Positions 26,919 to 36,965 are shown, counted from the first letter of the stretch. The stretch: 64,000 nucleotides of DNA from UBA7657 sp049652985 (GCA_049652985.1 JBASFK010000010.1:1-64000); one strand, 5' to 3'. Translations and numbers: made by a program. The notes: a model not told the origin generated them from the sequence alone.

Positions 26919-28702
26919 AAAAAATTCTCATCGCACTGTTTCTGATTTTATGCTGCGCCCCGGCCCAGGCCGCAGAAAAACTTTCCTATAACAAATTCAG
27001 CCTGCTGCCTGTGCTGCACGAGGGCCGCGTCAAGCCACTCGACAGTTTCGCGCGCATCACGCTGCGCGAATTCTCCGGCCATGAAACGATTCAAGGCCGC
27101 AGCGCGGTGGAATGGCTGGCGGAAACATTTTTCGATCCCGGCGAAGCTGCGGAAATACCCGTATTTGAAATCGTCAACCCGGCGATGCGCGAGCATCTGG
27201 GCCTGGAAAAGGACAGGTCGTTGTTTTCTTTTTCCGAACTTGCGCCAGGCATGGCTGCGCACGCCGCGGAATCGCAGCGGCTGCAAAACGCCGATCCTGC
27301 AAGCCTGACGTCGGAGCAACTGGACTTCCTGAGAATCCACCGTGACGTCGCCCTGTACGGCGAATTACTGCGCAGCTTTTCTGCCGTTCTGCCGCTGGAT
27401 ATCATCGCGCCCGCCTCCTACGCCACCGGCCAAGCTGAAAGCAGCTACGTTGATTACATTCCCGCCGGGGAAAAAATATTGCAGGACGCGGCAAAACTTG
27501 TGCAGAAAAAAGGCGCTGATCCCGTTAAATACACTGAAAATGAAAAAGCTCTCGCCGCGCTGGCCTTCGCGCTGCAGGAAGTTAAAACCGCCGGCGCGAA
27601 CAGCACCGCACTGAAAATCATACAGCAGGGCGGCGAATGGATTTCACCATGGCAGGCTTTGCTGAAAGGCGGCGACCTAGGCCCATGGCAAAGTATGGCT
27701 GCAGCATGGCGCGGCGGGAATGCGGACGGCTGGCACACAGCGGTCGATACCGCACGGGGTAAAACGCCTTTTAAAATTCATCTCGAAAAAGCCTATAACG
27801 TCACCGGTCCCTTCCCGACCGCGATGGGTTTTTACCTGCTTGGCATCATCATCCTCGGTGCCGAGATTTACCGTAAAAGCCGCCGCATGCTTTTTCCGCT
27901 GATCTGCCTCGGCTGCGGTCTTGCGCTGCATATCTTTGGGCTCATCGCGCGCGTCATTATTCTTGCCCGCCCGCCTGTGGGTACGCTGTATGAATCGCTG
28001 CTGTTCGTGAGCCTCATCTGCGCAGCCGCTGCGGCCATCCTTTATATCCGCCGCAGGAATCTCACGCCGCTTTTCGCCGGTCAGGCCAGCGCAGCATTTC
28101 TTCTTTTCCTCGCGCCGTTTTTGCTGCAGCAGGGCGAAAGCATGGAAATGCTCGTCGCCGTACTCAACACCGGCTTCTGGCTCGGCACACATGTATTGTG
28201 CATCACCGCGGGCTACGGCGTCTGCATACTGGCGGCCGCTTTCGCCCACGCATGGCTCGTGCTTCGTCTGCGCGGTGCACCCCCTGAAAAACTCGATCTG
28301 CTTTATCTCGGTATCTACCGCACCTCACTCGCCGCGCTGCTTCTCACGGGCATCGGCACAATCCTTGGCGGCATTTGGGCCGACCAGTCCTGGGGCCGCT
28401 TCTGGGGCTGGGACCCCAAGGAAAACGGCGCGCTCCTGATCGTGCTCTGGCTGGTCTGGATACAGCATGGCCGCATCTCCGGGCATCTCGGCAAAGCCGC
28501 CTTCGCTGCCGCCGCCGCGTTTTTGAACGTCGTCGTCGCACTGGCGTGGTTCGGTGTCAACCTGCTCAGCGTCGGCCTGCATTCTTACGGCTTCATCAGT
28601 GGCATCGCGGCAGCGCTCGCCATTTTCTGCACTGGTGAAGCTGTTCTCATCTTGACGCTCTGGAAACTCAATGCACAAAAAAATTCGCACGTTCTGGCTT
28701 AA
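26915..28702 (+). CDS. ccsA: CcsA/ResC-like cytochrome c synthase subunit with large periplasmic N-domain
   Basis: 595 residues. It begins with a signal peptide (MKKILIALFLILCCAPAQAA) and about 280 residues of periplasmic sequence starting FSLLPVLHEGRVKPLDSFARITL, then about eight helices. The tryptophan-rich heme motif WGRFWGWDPKENGALL (WWD domain) is present, and His residues in GTHVLC and GLHSYGF are candidate heme ligands. The fused N-domain makes it about twice as long as a minimal CcsA; similar long forms occur in Bacteroidetes and epsilonproteobacteria. It is coupled to resB upstream and overlaps the TlpA-like gene by 32 bp. Confidence 0.87.
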   Translation: MKKILIALFLILCCAPAQAAEKLSYNKFSLLPVLHEGRVKPLDSFARITLREFSGHETIQGRSAVEWLAETFFDPGEAAEIPVFEIVNPAMREHLGLEKDRSLFSFSELAPGMAAHAAESQRLQNADPASLTSEQLDFLRIHRDVALYGELLRSFSAVLPLDIIAPASYATGQAESSYVDYIPAGEKILQDAAKLVQKKGADPVKYTENEKALAALAFALQEVKTAGANSTALKIIQQGGEWISPWQALLKGGDLGPWQSMAAAWRGGNADGWHTAVDTARGKTPFKIHLEKAYNVTGPFPTAMGFYLLGIIILGAEIYRKSRRMLFPLICLGCGLALHIFGLIARVIILARPPVGTLYESLLFVSLICAAAAAILYIRRRNLTPLFAGQASAAFLLFLAPFLLQQGESMEMLVAVLNTGFWLGTHVLCITAGYGVCILAAAFAHAWLVLRLRGAPPEKLDLLYLGIYRTSLAALLLTGIGTILGGIWADQSWGRFWGWDPKENGALLIVLWLVWIQHGRISGHLGKAAFAAAAAFLNVVVALAWFGVNLLSVGLHSYGFISGIAAALAIFCTGEAVLILTLWKLNAQKNSHVLA

Positions 28703-29204
28703 CGCCGCCTTGTTTATTGCCGTCGCCGCGCTCGGCTATGGCCTGACAACCTATATGGACCAAGCCGCGCCGCCCGCACGTGCCGAAACTGAAATTAAAC
28801 CGCTTCCTGATTTTTCTTTCACCGAGCTTGATGGCACAACGCACGCCGCGCGGGATTTTCGCGGCAAAATCGTCATCGTCAATTTCTGGGCGACATGGTG
28901 CGCGCCCTGCGTCGTGGAATTCCCGGCCCTGCTGAAAATTGCTGCAGAGAATGACGACGTCATCCTCATCGCCCTCTCTTCCGACACCGACGAAGCCGCG
29001 ATCAAAAAATTCCTGCGGCAACAGGAAAAGCCCGCCAAAAATGTTTTGATCGCTCACGACCGCGAAGACGCGACACTGAAAATCTTCGGCGTTTCGAAAC
29101 TGCCCGAAACCGTGATCACCGATCATGAGCTGAACATCCGCGAAAAGCTGATTGGCGCGGAGTGGGAGCCGCGTATGCTGCAAAAAATCATCGATTCACT
29201 GTAG
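28671..29204 (+). CDS. TlpA/ResA-like membrane-anchored thioredoxin
   Basis: 177 residues: an N-terminal membrane anchor (about 8-24) and a TlpA/ResA-type thioredoxin domain with active site FWATWCAPCVVEFP. The cis-Pro loop is SKLPETVI. ResA-like proteins reduce the heme-binding CXXCH cysteines of apocytochrome c before ligation, which fits the position directly after resB and ccsA with an overlapping start. It therefore completes a three-gene System II set (ResB, CcsA, thiol reductase). Confidence 0.9.
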   Translation: MHKKIRTFWLNAALFIAVAALGYGLTTYMDQAAPPARAETEIKPLPDFSFTELDGTTHAARDFRGKIVIVNFWATWCAPCVVEFPALLKIAAENDDVILIALSSDTDEAAIKKFLRQQEKPAKNVLIAHDREDATLKIFGVSKLPETVITDHELNIREKLIGAEWEPRMLQKIIDSL

Positions 29205-29229
29205 CCGTCTTTTTTGATACTCTGGCTTC

Positions 29230-29535
29230 ATGTGGGACGATCCCGAACAGCGCCTGAATAAAAAAGTCCGCAGGGCCGCCCGTAACGGCGCCTTTTCTGT
29301 CGGCGGCGGCGTCGGTCTCTGGTTCATGGGCATGCTCTATCCGCACGAAGAAGGCGCGAACCATATCGCTTCCCTGTTCACCAATCTCGCATTGGTCACG
29401 ATTTTTTACGGCGTCGTCATGCTGGCCACAATTATGTTCAAACGTAAGCTGGTCCCTCCCATGAACCTCGTCATGACCTGGTTCGTGCTGCCCAGTCTGA
29501 TAATTCTCCTCTTTTCCAAAGCATGGACGGGCTGA
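29230..29535 (+). CDS. small inner-membrane protein of unknown function
   Basis: 101 residues with a basic N-terminus (LNKKVRRAARN) and three hydrophobic segments (about 22-38, 48-67 and 78-97). The family is not recognised. It starts 25 bp after the thioredoxin gene, so it probably belongs to the cytochrome c biogenesis transcript, but no motif ties it to that job. Confidence 0.65.
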   Translation: MWDDPEQRLNKKVRRAARNGAFSVGGGVGLWFMGMLYPHEEGANHIASLFTNLALVTIFYGVVMLATIMFKRKLVPPMNLVMTWFVLPSLIILLFSKAWTG

Positions 29536-29647
29536 ACCCTTTTATGCTGTATTATGTAAAAATAAAACCCCGGCTTGGGGCTTGACGGGGCAGCATCCAA
29601 GCCTCATTTTAGCGCACAAGAAGTTTCTCAATAAAAACAACACGGCG

Positions 29648-32600
29648 ATGCTGAAATCATACATAGAAAAAGCACTCTCCACCCTCCCGGCAAACGCCCC
29701 GGAAGCCCAGAAAAATTTATTGAAGGCCCTTGCCGCCCGCGTCCCCCGCGAAGACCTCGAGCAATACGACCCCGAACTCTTCGCCGAAATGACCGTGCGC
29801 CACTGGAATCTTGCCAAGTCGGACAAATCCGTCGACGGCAAATTCGAGGTCAGCAGCGCGGTGCTCAAGGGCCAGTCCTACCGCAAGACGGTGATCGATT
29901 TCGTCAACGAGGACATGGCGTTCCTGGTCGATTCCATCGCTGCCGAGATCAACAAAAAAAATCTCCTCATCGATCTTTTGCTGCACCCGGTCGTGTATGT
30001 CCGCTACGACAAAAGCGGCAAGATGACCGACGCCTCGGACACGCCGAAGAAAGATTACGTCCGCCAGTCTCACATTCACGTCCATATCCGGGAAACGCTC
30101 TCCGATGAACAGTTGCGGGCACTTGAAGAAGGCCTGACGACCGCGCTGGGCGACGTCTCCATCGCCAACCGCGACTGGAAATCGATGCTGGAAAAGCTGA
30201 AGGAAACCCGCGAAGAACTCGCACGCGCCAAAACCAAATACGCGCCCAAGGATATCGAGCGTTATTGCGCCTTCCTCGATTACCTCTACGACAATAATTT
30301 CACGCTGCTGGGTTACCGCGAATATAAATTCGCCGGCGACGATAAAAATCTTGCGAGCAAAACGGTAAAAGATTCCAGCCTCGGCCTGCTGCACGACAAT
30401 ATCCTGCCCGCCTTCATCAATGAAAACGAAGAAGGCCTGCCCCGCAACCTGCAACAATTGCGCCGCGACCTGCCGCCGGTATCAGTTTCAAAGACGAACC
30501 GCCTTTCCACCGTGCACCGCCGCGTGCCGATGGACGCCATCGCCGTCAAAACCTATGACGTGAACGGCAATGCCAAGGGCGAGAAACTTTTCCTCGGCCT
30601 GTTCACCTCCGTCACTTATTCCCGCAGCGTCAGCGACGTGCCCTATCTGCGCGAGAAGGTCGACGAGATCATGGAAATGTCGGATTTCCTGCCCGGATCG
30701 CACAACAGAAAAGCATTACGTCATATTCTCGAAAAATACCCGCGCGACGAGTTATTTCAAATTCCGAACGAGGAGCTCTATGAAATCGCGCTGGAAATCC
30801 TGCGCCTGCAGGAACGCCAGCGCATTGCCCTGTTCATGCGCCTCGACGCATTCAAGCGTTACGTTTCATGCCTTATTTATGTTCCGCGCGACCGTTTCGG
30901 CACGGGCCTGCGCAAGGCCATTGGCCGCATCCTTGAATCTGAGCTAAACGGCCAGCTTTCGAACTTCTATACGACGCTTGATGACTCCGTCTTCGCGCGG
31001 GTCATGTTCATCATCAACATCAATCAGAAAAACCCGCCGAAATTCGATCCCGAAAAAATCGAGATCAAGCTTCAGGAAGCCGGGCAGACGCTGGCTGAAC
31101 GCCTGCGCCTCGCGCTGGCGGAAGCGCTGAAGGATGAAAACCGCGTCACCGCGCTTACGCTGAAATACGGCGAAGCTTTTCCGGTCGCCTATACATCGCG
31201 CTACAACGCGCGGCAGGCCGTCTCCGACCTTGAAAAAATCGAGGAATGCCTCGCGCAGAATAAAATGGCCGTCGATCTTTGCCAGTCTGAAACGCCTGCG
31301 GGAACGCAGCTTCACCTGAAAACCTACAATCCCGGCGCACCGATGCCGCTCTCGAACGTGCTGCCGATCCTCGAGAATATGGGCCTCCGGACGATCTCCG
31401 AGCTTCCCTTCGAGGTTAAGCCGCAGAACGCGCCGCACTCGGTTTGGATTCACGACTTCCTTCTCGAAGTTCCCGCCGAAACCGGCGCCATTGCCCTCGA
31501 TAAAACGAAAGGGAATTTTGAAAGCGCCTTCGTCAAAATCTGGTACGGCGAAATGGAGAGCGACACGCTGAACAAGCTGATCCTGAATGCCGGGCTGGAC
31601 GCGCGTGAGATCAATATCTTGCGTGCCTATGTGCGTTACATGCGCCAGATCGGCTCGCCCTTCGGCCAGCCTTATATCCAGAGCGCTCTCACGCAACACC
31701 CTGATATCGCCCTGCTTCTGGTCGCGCGCTTCAAATCCCTGTTCGATCCCGCAGGGAAAAACAAGATTTCCGACGCCGAAAAATTTTCGGTCGATATCAA
31801 CAGCCAGCTTGAAAAAGTTGAATCGCTCGACCAGGACCGCATCCTGCGCATGATCGCCGGACTGATTGAGGCAACGCTGCGCACCAACTATTACCAACGC
31901 GCGGAAAATGGCGGCCTGAAGTCCTACCTCTCGCTGAAGCTGGATTCCCGCAGGGTTCCCGAATTGCCCGAGCCGCGCCCGTACCGCGAAATTTTCGTCT
32001 ACAGCCCGCGCGTCGAAGGTATTCACTTGCGCGCAGACAAGGTCGCGCGCGGAGGCATCCGCTGGTCCGACCGTCACGAGGATTTCCGCACCGAGGTGCT
32101 CGGCCTGCTCAAGGCGCAGAACGTCAAAAACGCCGTTATCGTGCCGATGGGCGCCAAGGGCGGCTTCGTCGTCAAAACCCCGCAACCCGACCGCAAGGCA
32201 TTTCAGGCCGAAGGCATCGAGTGCTACAAAACACTCGTTCGCGGCATGCTCGACATCACCGACAATCTGAAGGGCGAAAAAGTCATGCCGCCGAAGAACG
32301 TCGTCCGCCGCGACGGCGACGATCCCTACCTCGTCGTCGCTGCCGACAAAGGCACAGCCAGCTTCTCCGACATCGCCAACGGCCTATCCAAAGACTATGG
32401 CTTCTGGCTGGGTGACGCGTTCGCATCCGGCGGCTCGGCAGGCTACGACCACAAGAAAATGGGCATTACCGCGCACGGCGCGTGGGAATGCGTCAAGCTG
32501 CACTTCCGCCAGCTCAATCACAACCTCCAGGAAAAACCGTTCGAGGTCATCGGCGTTGGCGACATGGGCGGCGACGTGTTCGGCAACGGCATGCTGCTCT

Positions 32601-34438
32601 CCGAACATACCCGCCTCGTTGGCGCATTCAATCATATCCATATTTTCTGCGACCCGGACCCGGACGCCGCTTCCAGTTTCAACGAACGTCAGCGTTTGTT
32701 CGACGGCGTAATGGGTTGGGACCAGTACGACACGAAAAAACTCTCCAGGGGCGGCCGCATCTATAACCGCAGCGAAAAATCGCTCCAGCTTACGCCCGAG
32801 ATTCAAAAACGCTTCGGCATTTCGCGCGAAAAAATATCGCCGTTCGAACTTATGAACGCGATGCTGAAATCGCGCTGCGACCTGCTCTGGTTCGGCGGCA
32901 TCGGCACCTACGTCAAGAGCGCGGAGGAAACCCATACCGACGTCGGCGACAAGGCCAACGACGCCATCCGCGTTAATGGCCGCGACCTGCACGGCGCCGT
33001 CATCGGCGAGGGCGCGAACCTCGCCCTCACGCAGAAAGGCCGCATCGAATACGCGGAAAAAGGCGGCCGGCTGAACACCGACTTCGTCGACAACTCCGCG
33101 GGCGTGAATTCTTCCGACGTCGAGGTGAACATTAAAATCCTCATGGCCGATGTCATGAGCGGTAAAACCCACAAAATGGATATTCCAACGCGCAATAAAT
33201 TGCTGGAAAAAATGACGCCTGAAGTCGCCGCGCACGTGCTGCGCAACAACTACCAACAGGGCCAGGCCATCAGCCTCGCCGAGCTTCAGGCTCGCGAAAC
33301 ACTTTCGATGCAGGAAGAATTCATCAAGGATCTCGAGCGCAACCACGGCCTGAACCGCGTAATTGAAGGCCTGCCGGATTCGGAAATAGTGGCTGAGCGG
33401 CTGCATCTCGGCAAAGGCATGACGCGCCCCGAGCTGTGCATCCTGCTCTCCTACGCCAAGATCAATTTCACGCGCGAACTTCTTGATACAGATATTCCCG
33501 ACAGCCCCGACATGCATGAGCGCCTCATGTCTTATTTCCCAGTTGCGCTGCAGGAAAAATATGAGAAAGAAATCGGACGACACAAACTGCGCCGCGAAAT
33601 CGTCGCCACGGGCCTCGCGAATTCGCTGATCAACCGTCTCGGCCCCACTTTCATCAAATCGCGCATGAAAAAAACCGGCGCCAGCGCCGCCGACATCGCC
33701 CGCGCTTATGTAGTGACGCGTGAGGCTTTTGGCCTGCGCAAACTATGGGACGAAATCGAAAAACTGGATAATAAGGTCCCGGCGATGGTCCAGCTCAAGG
33801 CCATGCGCGAGATCGCGCACACGGCCGAGCATGCGATTACATGGTTCCTCACACGCGGCGCCCGTAATTTTAACCTCAGCGCCCATATCAGGGACTACGG
33901 CGCCGGGATAGAAGAACTGCGCAAGCAACTGGTCGATCTCGTCAACGACGATGTACGCGCCGGCATTAAGCAACGCGAACAGACTGCCGTTTCCGACGGC
34001 CTGCCGAAAGACCTCGCGCATCAAATAGCTTTAATGCCCATTCTCATGTCGGCCTGCGATATCGTGCGCATGTCGTTGAAGCAGAAGGCCGATTACCGCG
34101 CCGTCGCCCGCACCTATTTCGACGTCGGCCACCATTTCCATCTCGACTGGATGCGCCAGCAGGCGCGCTTCATGGCGTCCGACGATGCATGGCATACCGA
34201 GGCCACCTCTGCGCTCGTCGACCAGCTTTACGGCTCGCAGGCGGGCCTCACCGTGCGCATGCTGAAAGACGCCAAAAACGGTAGCAAGGATAGTATCGCG
34301 AAAGACTGGTTCAAAAAACACGCCGACCTCGTCGCGCAGGCCGAACCCGTTATCAATGCGTTGCAAAGCGCGGGAACCGTCGACCTGCCTATGCTGGTGA
34401 TCGCCGAGCAGCGCCTGCGCAATCTATATGGCGGCTAG
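29648..34438 (+). CDS. gdh2: NAD-specific glutamate dehydrogenase, large (180-kDa) type
   Basis: 1596 residues from the ATG at 29648 (the frame is open to a TTG at 29582). Size and order match the large NAD-GDH family: N-terminal ACT-like regulatory segments (about 1-700), then the catalytic core. The core includes the substrate Lys in KNAVIVPMGAKGGFVVK, RREDGDD-like VRRDGDDPYLVVAADKGTASFSD, GGSAGYDHKKMGITA and the NAD-fold VIGVGDMGGDVFGNGML. A helical C-terminal region follows. It deaminates glutamate to 2-oxoglutarate for carbon and energy. It overlaps the converging ubiA gene by 15 bp. Confidence 0.95.
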   Translation: MLKSYIEKALSTLPANAPEAQKNLLKALAARVPREDLEQYDPELFAEMTVRHWNLAKSDKSVDGKFEVSSAVLKGQSYRKTVIDFVNEDMAFLVDSIAAEINKKNLLIDLLLHPVVYVRYDKSGKMTDASDTPKKDYVRQSHIHVHIRETLSDEQLRALEEGLTTALGDVSIANRDWKSMLEKLKETREELARAKTKYAPKDIERYCAFLDYLYDNNFTLLGYREYKFAGDDKNLASKTVKDSSLGLLHDNILPAFINENEEGLPRNLQQLRRDLPPVSVSKTNRLSTVHRRVPMDAIAVKTYDVNGNAKGEKLFLGLFTSVTYSRSVSDVPYLREKVDEIMEMSDFLPGSHNRKALRHILEKYPRDELFQIPNEELYEIALEILRLQERQRIALFMRLDAFKRYVSCLIYVPRDRFGTGLRKAIGRILESELNGQLSNFYTTLDDSVFARVMFIININQKNPPKFDPEKIEIKLQEAGQTLAERLRLALAEALKDENRVTALTLKYGEAFPVAYTSRYNARQAVSDLEKIEECLAQNKMAVDLCQSETPAGTQLHLKTYNPGAPMPLSNVLPILENMGLRTISELPFEVKPQNAPHSVWIHDFLLEVPAETGAIALDKTKGNFESAFVKIWYGEMESDTLNKLILNAGLDAREINILRAYVRYMRQIGSPFGQPYIQSALTQHPDIALLLVARFKSLFDPAGKNKISDAEKFSVDINSQLEKVESLDQDRILRMIAGLIEATLRTNYYQRAENGGLKSYLSLKLDSRRVPELPEPRPYREIFVYSPRVEGIHLRADKVARGGIRWSDRHEDFRTEVLGLLKAQNVKNAVIVPMGAKGGFVVKTPQPDRKAFQAEGIECYKTLVRGMLDITDNLKGEKVMPPKNVVRRDGDDPYLVVAADKGTASFSDIANGLSKDYGFWLGDAFASGGSAGYDHKKMGITAHGAWECVKLHFRQLNHNLQEKPFEVIGVGDMGGDVFGNGMLLSEHTRLVGAFNHIHIFCDPDPDAASSFNERQRLFDGVMGWDQYDTKKLSRGGRIYNRSEKSLQLTPEIQKRFGISREKISPFELMNAMLKSRCDLLWFGGIGTYVKSAEETHTDVGDKANDAIRVNGRDLHGAVIGEGANLALTQKGRIEYAEKGGRLNTDFVDNSAGVNSSDVEVNIKILMADVMSGKTHKMDIPTRNKLLEKMTPEVAAHVLRNNYQQGQAISLAELQARETLSMQEEFIKDLERNHGLNRVIEGLPDSEIVAERLHLGKGMTRPELCILLSYAKINFTRELLDTDIPDSPDMHERLMSYFPVALQEKYEKEIGRHKLRREIVATGLANSLINRLGPTFIKSRMKKTGASAADIARAYVVTREAFGLRKLWDEIEKLDNKVPAMVQLKAMREIAHTAEHAITWFLTRGARNFNLSAHIRDYGAGIEELRKQLVDLVNDDVRAGIKQREQTAVSDGLPKDLAHQIALMPILMSACDIVRMSLKQKADYRAVARTYFDVGHHFHLDWMRQQARFMASDDAWHTEATSALVDQLYGSQAGLTVRMLKDAKNGSKDSIAKDWFKKHADLVAQAEPVINALQSAGTVDLPMLVIAEQRLRNLYGG

Positions 34439-35314
34439 ACCGAGCAACACTAAAATTCCGAAATCGCGGTTTGATCTGAAGACGCGCAGCGAACTCACCG
34501 CGTCATCCGGCTTCCATGCATAAAGCTGCCACGTTAAATGCAGCGCTGCGGGGATAAGAAATAAATTGTGCGATACTGCAAATAACAGCACATAAGTAAT
34601 GCAAAAAAATACCGCGACATAATTTCTGCTTTTTTCGCCGAACAACCGTGCCGTCGATTTAATTCCCGCCAGCGCGTCATCTTCTTTATCCTGGTGCGCG
34701 TAGATCGTGTCATACGCAAGCGTCCAGAAAATTCCGCCCGCATAAAGCAACACCGCAGGCAAGCCGATAGTCCCCGTTACCGCGCTCCATCCCATCAATG
34801 CGCCGAAATTGAACGTGAAACCTAAGAACAATTGCGGCCACCACGTAATGCGCTTCATGAGCGGATATGCCGCGATCAAAGGCAGGCTTAAAACGCCCAG
34901 AAAAATTGTCAGCGCATTGAATTGCAGCAAAATAACAAAGCCGATCAGCAGCAGAATAAAAAGAAACGCAAACGCATTCCTGACATTCACCGTGCCGCTC
35001 GCGAGTGGCCGCGTTTTCGTGCGCTCAACTTGCGAGTCTAATCTGCGGTCCCATAAATCATTGACCACGCACCCTGCGGCCCGCATCACCACCGCGCCAA
35101 ATCCAAACAGCGCGAATATGGCCGTCGACCTGCCATCCATGCGTGTTATGCCGCCGGACGCCAGCATGATCGACCACCACCCCGGCAGCAGCAAAAGCCA
35201 GATGCCGATGGGCCGATCAAACCTTCCAAGGTATGCATAAGGCGCCAAAGACGGGGGCAGCATGCGCCCGATCCATCCTTCCCGCTTGATATCTGTATGT
35301 CTTTTCGTGTTCAC
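34424..35314 (-). CDS. ubiA: 4-hydroxybenzoate polyprenyltransferase
   Basis: Integral-membrane prenyltransferase of ubiquinone synthesis that attaches the polyprenyl tail to 4-hydroxybenzoate. Two Asp-rich motifs are seen: NDLWDRRLDSQVERTKTRPLASG and YDTIYAHQDKEDD. Around eight helices are present, and the N-terminal DIKREGWIGRMLPPSLAPYAYLGRFDRPIG is typical of alphaproteobacterial UbiA. Start uncertain: a GTG at 35314 keeps the conserved region. The ATG at 35353 would overlap the divergent rsmE start by 32 bp, and the ATG at 35263 has the best ribosome site (GGAAGGA) but removes conserved residues. Confidence 0.92.
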   Translation of the reverse strand: MNTKRHTDIKREGWIGRMLPPSLAPYAYLGRFDRPIGIWLLLLPGWWSIMLASGGITRMDGRSTAIFALFGFGAVVMRAAGCVVNDLWDRRLDSQVERTKTRPLASGTVNVRNAFAFLFILLLIGFVILLQFNALTIFLGVLSLPLIAAYPLMKRITWWPQLFLGFTFNFGALMGWSAVTGTIGLPAVLLYAGGIFWTLAYDTIYAHQDKEDDALAGIKSTARLFGEKSRNYVAVFFCITYVLLFAVSHNLFLIPAALHLTWQLYAWKPDDAVSSLRVFRSNRDFGILVLLGLAAI

Positions 35315-35321
35315 TGTCGTT

Positions 35322-36047
35322 ATGGCTTCTGATTTTACAAAACTTCCGCGCATTTATATTGACCGCGCTTTCACGGCGAATGCAACGATCAAACTGGAAA
35401 CAGCGCAGACGCACTATCTGAAAAACGTGTTGCGCCTGAAACCCGGTGATTTCGTGCGCCTGTTCAACGGTCATGACGGCGAATGGCTGGCGCCCGTGAC
35501 CGCTTTCGAAAAAACCGAATGCATAGTGACACTGAAGGGTAAAATCCGCGAGCAGCCACCCAAACCGATGGAAATGCACCTTCTTTTCGCGCCCATCAAG
35601 AAAGACCGGATGGATTTCATCATCGAAAAAGCCGTCGAGCTTGGCGTCAGCGACATCCACCCCGTCCTGACCGCCCGTACCGAGGTCCGCAAGATCAACG
35701 AGGAACGCATCAAGGCCCAGATGATCGAAGCCGCCGAACAATGCGAGCGCTTTGAAATGCCCGTCCTGCACCCGCTTTCGGAGCTTAAGCCAAAGATGGC
35801 AGTGTGGAATCAGGCAGTGCCGCTGCTTTGGTGCCGGGAACGCGGCGAATCGCCGCATATTTCGACCTTTAAGGAATCGGCCTGGGCCTTTCTCATCGGC
35901 CCTGAAGGGGGCTTCGACGATAACGAATTCGCCTTTTTAGACGGTCTGCCCTATGTCCGGCCCCTTTCGCTGGGCGAAACGGTCCTCCGGGCCGAAACAG
36001 CCGTCATTCTGGCCCTTGGTTATGCAAAAATGCAGGGGCAGGCATAA
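35322..36047 (+). CDS. rsmE: 16S rRNA (uracil-1498-N3)-methyltransferase
   Basis: 241 residues starting MASDFTKLPRIYIDRAF; an in-frame ATG at 35262 adds a hydrophobic stretch with no family match. N-terminal PUA-like RNA-binding domain (THYLKNVLRLKPGD), then a SPOUT methyltransferase with a deep trefoil knot: FAPIKKDRMDFIIEKAVELGV, AAEQCERFEMP, and the SAM-binding FLIGPEGGFDDNEF and LSLGETVLRAETA. It methylates U1498 in the decoding centre of 16S rRNA. Its start is within a few bases of, or overlaps, the divergent ubiA start. Confidence 0.94.
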   Translation: MASDFTKLPRIYIDRAFTANATIKLETAQTHYLKNVLRLKPGDFVRLFNGHDGEWLAPVTAFEKTECIVTLKGKIREQPPKPMEMHLLFAPIKKDRMDFIIEKAVELGVSDIHPVLTARTEVRKINEERIKAQMIEAAEQCERFEMPVLHPLSELKPKMAVWNQAVPLLWCRERGESPHISTFKESAWAFLIGPEGGFDDNEFAFLDGLPYVRPLSLGETVLRAETAVILALGYAKMQGQA

Positions 36048-36052
36048 GGCCG

Positions 36053-36085
36053 CCCCAAGATTGTGGGGACTTGCTTTTTATTTCC
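36053..36085 (+). terminator. possible weak terminator after rsmE
   Basis: CCCCA (36053-36057) and TGGGG (36064-36068) form a 5-bp hairpin; a T-run follows only after six other bases, so efficiency is doubtful. The rest of the gap to 36179 is AT-rich and must hold the oxidase operon promoter, but no clear boxes were found. Confidence 0.3.
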
Positions 36086-36179
36086 GGTGATTTTAAGTGT
36101 ATCCGCAACGAAAAATCAGGCATATTAGGCGCCATAAAACTATTAAGTTCATAAATTAAAACAGCATGATATATAAAAA

Positions 36180-36965
36180 ATGACCCGGATCCTTCTCGCA
36201 GCCTTGGCTGCCACATTTTTCCTTTATGCCTCCCCTGCCATGGCGACCCATTCACTCCCCTGGCAAATCAATTTCCAGGAGGCCGCGTCTCCTTCGGCGG
36301 AACATCAGCACAGCTTCCACAATTTCCTGTTATGGATCATCACCGTAATCACAATCTTCGTCACCGGTCTGCTGGCTTACGTCGCGATCCGCTTCAACAA
36401 GCGCGCGAACCCCGTTCCCTCGCAATTCTCTCACAACGTGATGATCGAAATCATCTGGACGGTCGTGCCGGTGATTATTCTCCTGATCATCGCCGTTCCC
36501 TCGTTCCGCCTGCTGTACTTCACCGACCGCACGCCCAATCCGGAAATGACCCTGAAAGTCACCGGCTATCAATGGTACTGGGGCTATGAATACCCCGACA
36601 ATGACGGCATCAATTTCCTGTCCTACATGGTGCCGGAAAAAGATATCGATAAATCGAGGGGCCAAATTCGCCTGCTCTCGACCGACAACGCCATCGTTCT
36701 TCCTGTCGACACCAATATCCGCATTCTCGTTACCGCCGCCGACGTCCTCCACGCATTCGCGGTTCCCGCTCTCGGCGTCAAGATCGACGCTATGCCCGGC
36801 CACACCAACGAAACATGGGTGCGCATTACCAAACCCGGCACCTATTACGGCCAGTGCTCCGAGCTTTGCGGCAAGGACCACGCCTACATGCCGATTGAAG
36901 TCCGCGCAGTGCCTAAGGATGAATTCGCCTCCTGGACCGAAACCATGAAGCAAGGCGCAAACTGA
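36180..36965 (+). CDS. ctaC: cytochrome c oxidase subunit II
   Basis: 261 residues: signal peptide (ending SPAMA), two membrane helices (about 50-70 and 90-110) and a cupredoxin CuA domain. The CuA ligands are visible: His in VLHAFAVP, then CSELCGKDHAYM (two Cys, His, Met), with Glu between the Cys residues. The aromatic cluster YQWYWGYEYP that receives electrons from cytochrome c is present. There is no fused cytochrome c domain, so a separate soluble cytochrome c is the donor. First gene of the oxidase cluster. Confidence 0.96.
   Translation: MTRILLAALAATFFLYASPAMATHSLPWQINFQEAASPSAEHQHSFHNFLLWIITVITIFVTGLLAYVAIRFNKRANPVPSQFSHNVMIEIIWTVVPVIILLIIAVPSFRLLYFTDRTPNPEMTLKVTGYQWYWGYEYPDNDGINFLSYMVPEKDIDKSRGQIRLLSTDNAIVLPVDTNIRILVTAADVLHAFAVPALGVKIDAMPGHTNETWVRITKPGTYYGQCSELCGKDHAYMPIEVRAVPKDEFASWTETMKQGAN

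Noticed and set aside
29568..29590. CCCCGGCTTGGGG hairpin before the GDH gene
   Set aside because: The stem is only 4 bp and has no T-run, so it cannot be supported as a terminator or regulatory hairpin.
30944..33583. Antisense open frames of 413 and 399 codons over the NAD-GDH gene
   Set aside because: They mirror codon bias of a long GC-rich gene. The products have no motifs and no ribosome sites, and the GDH frame is continuous and family-complete.
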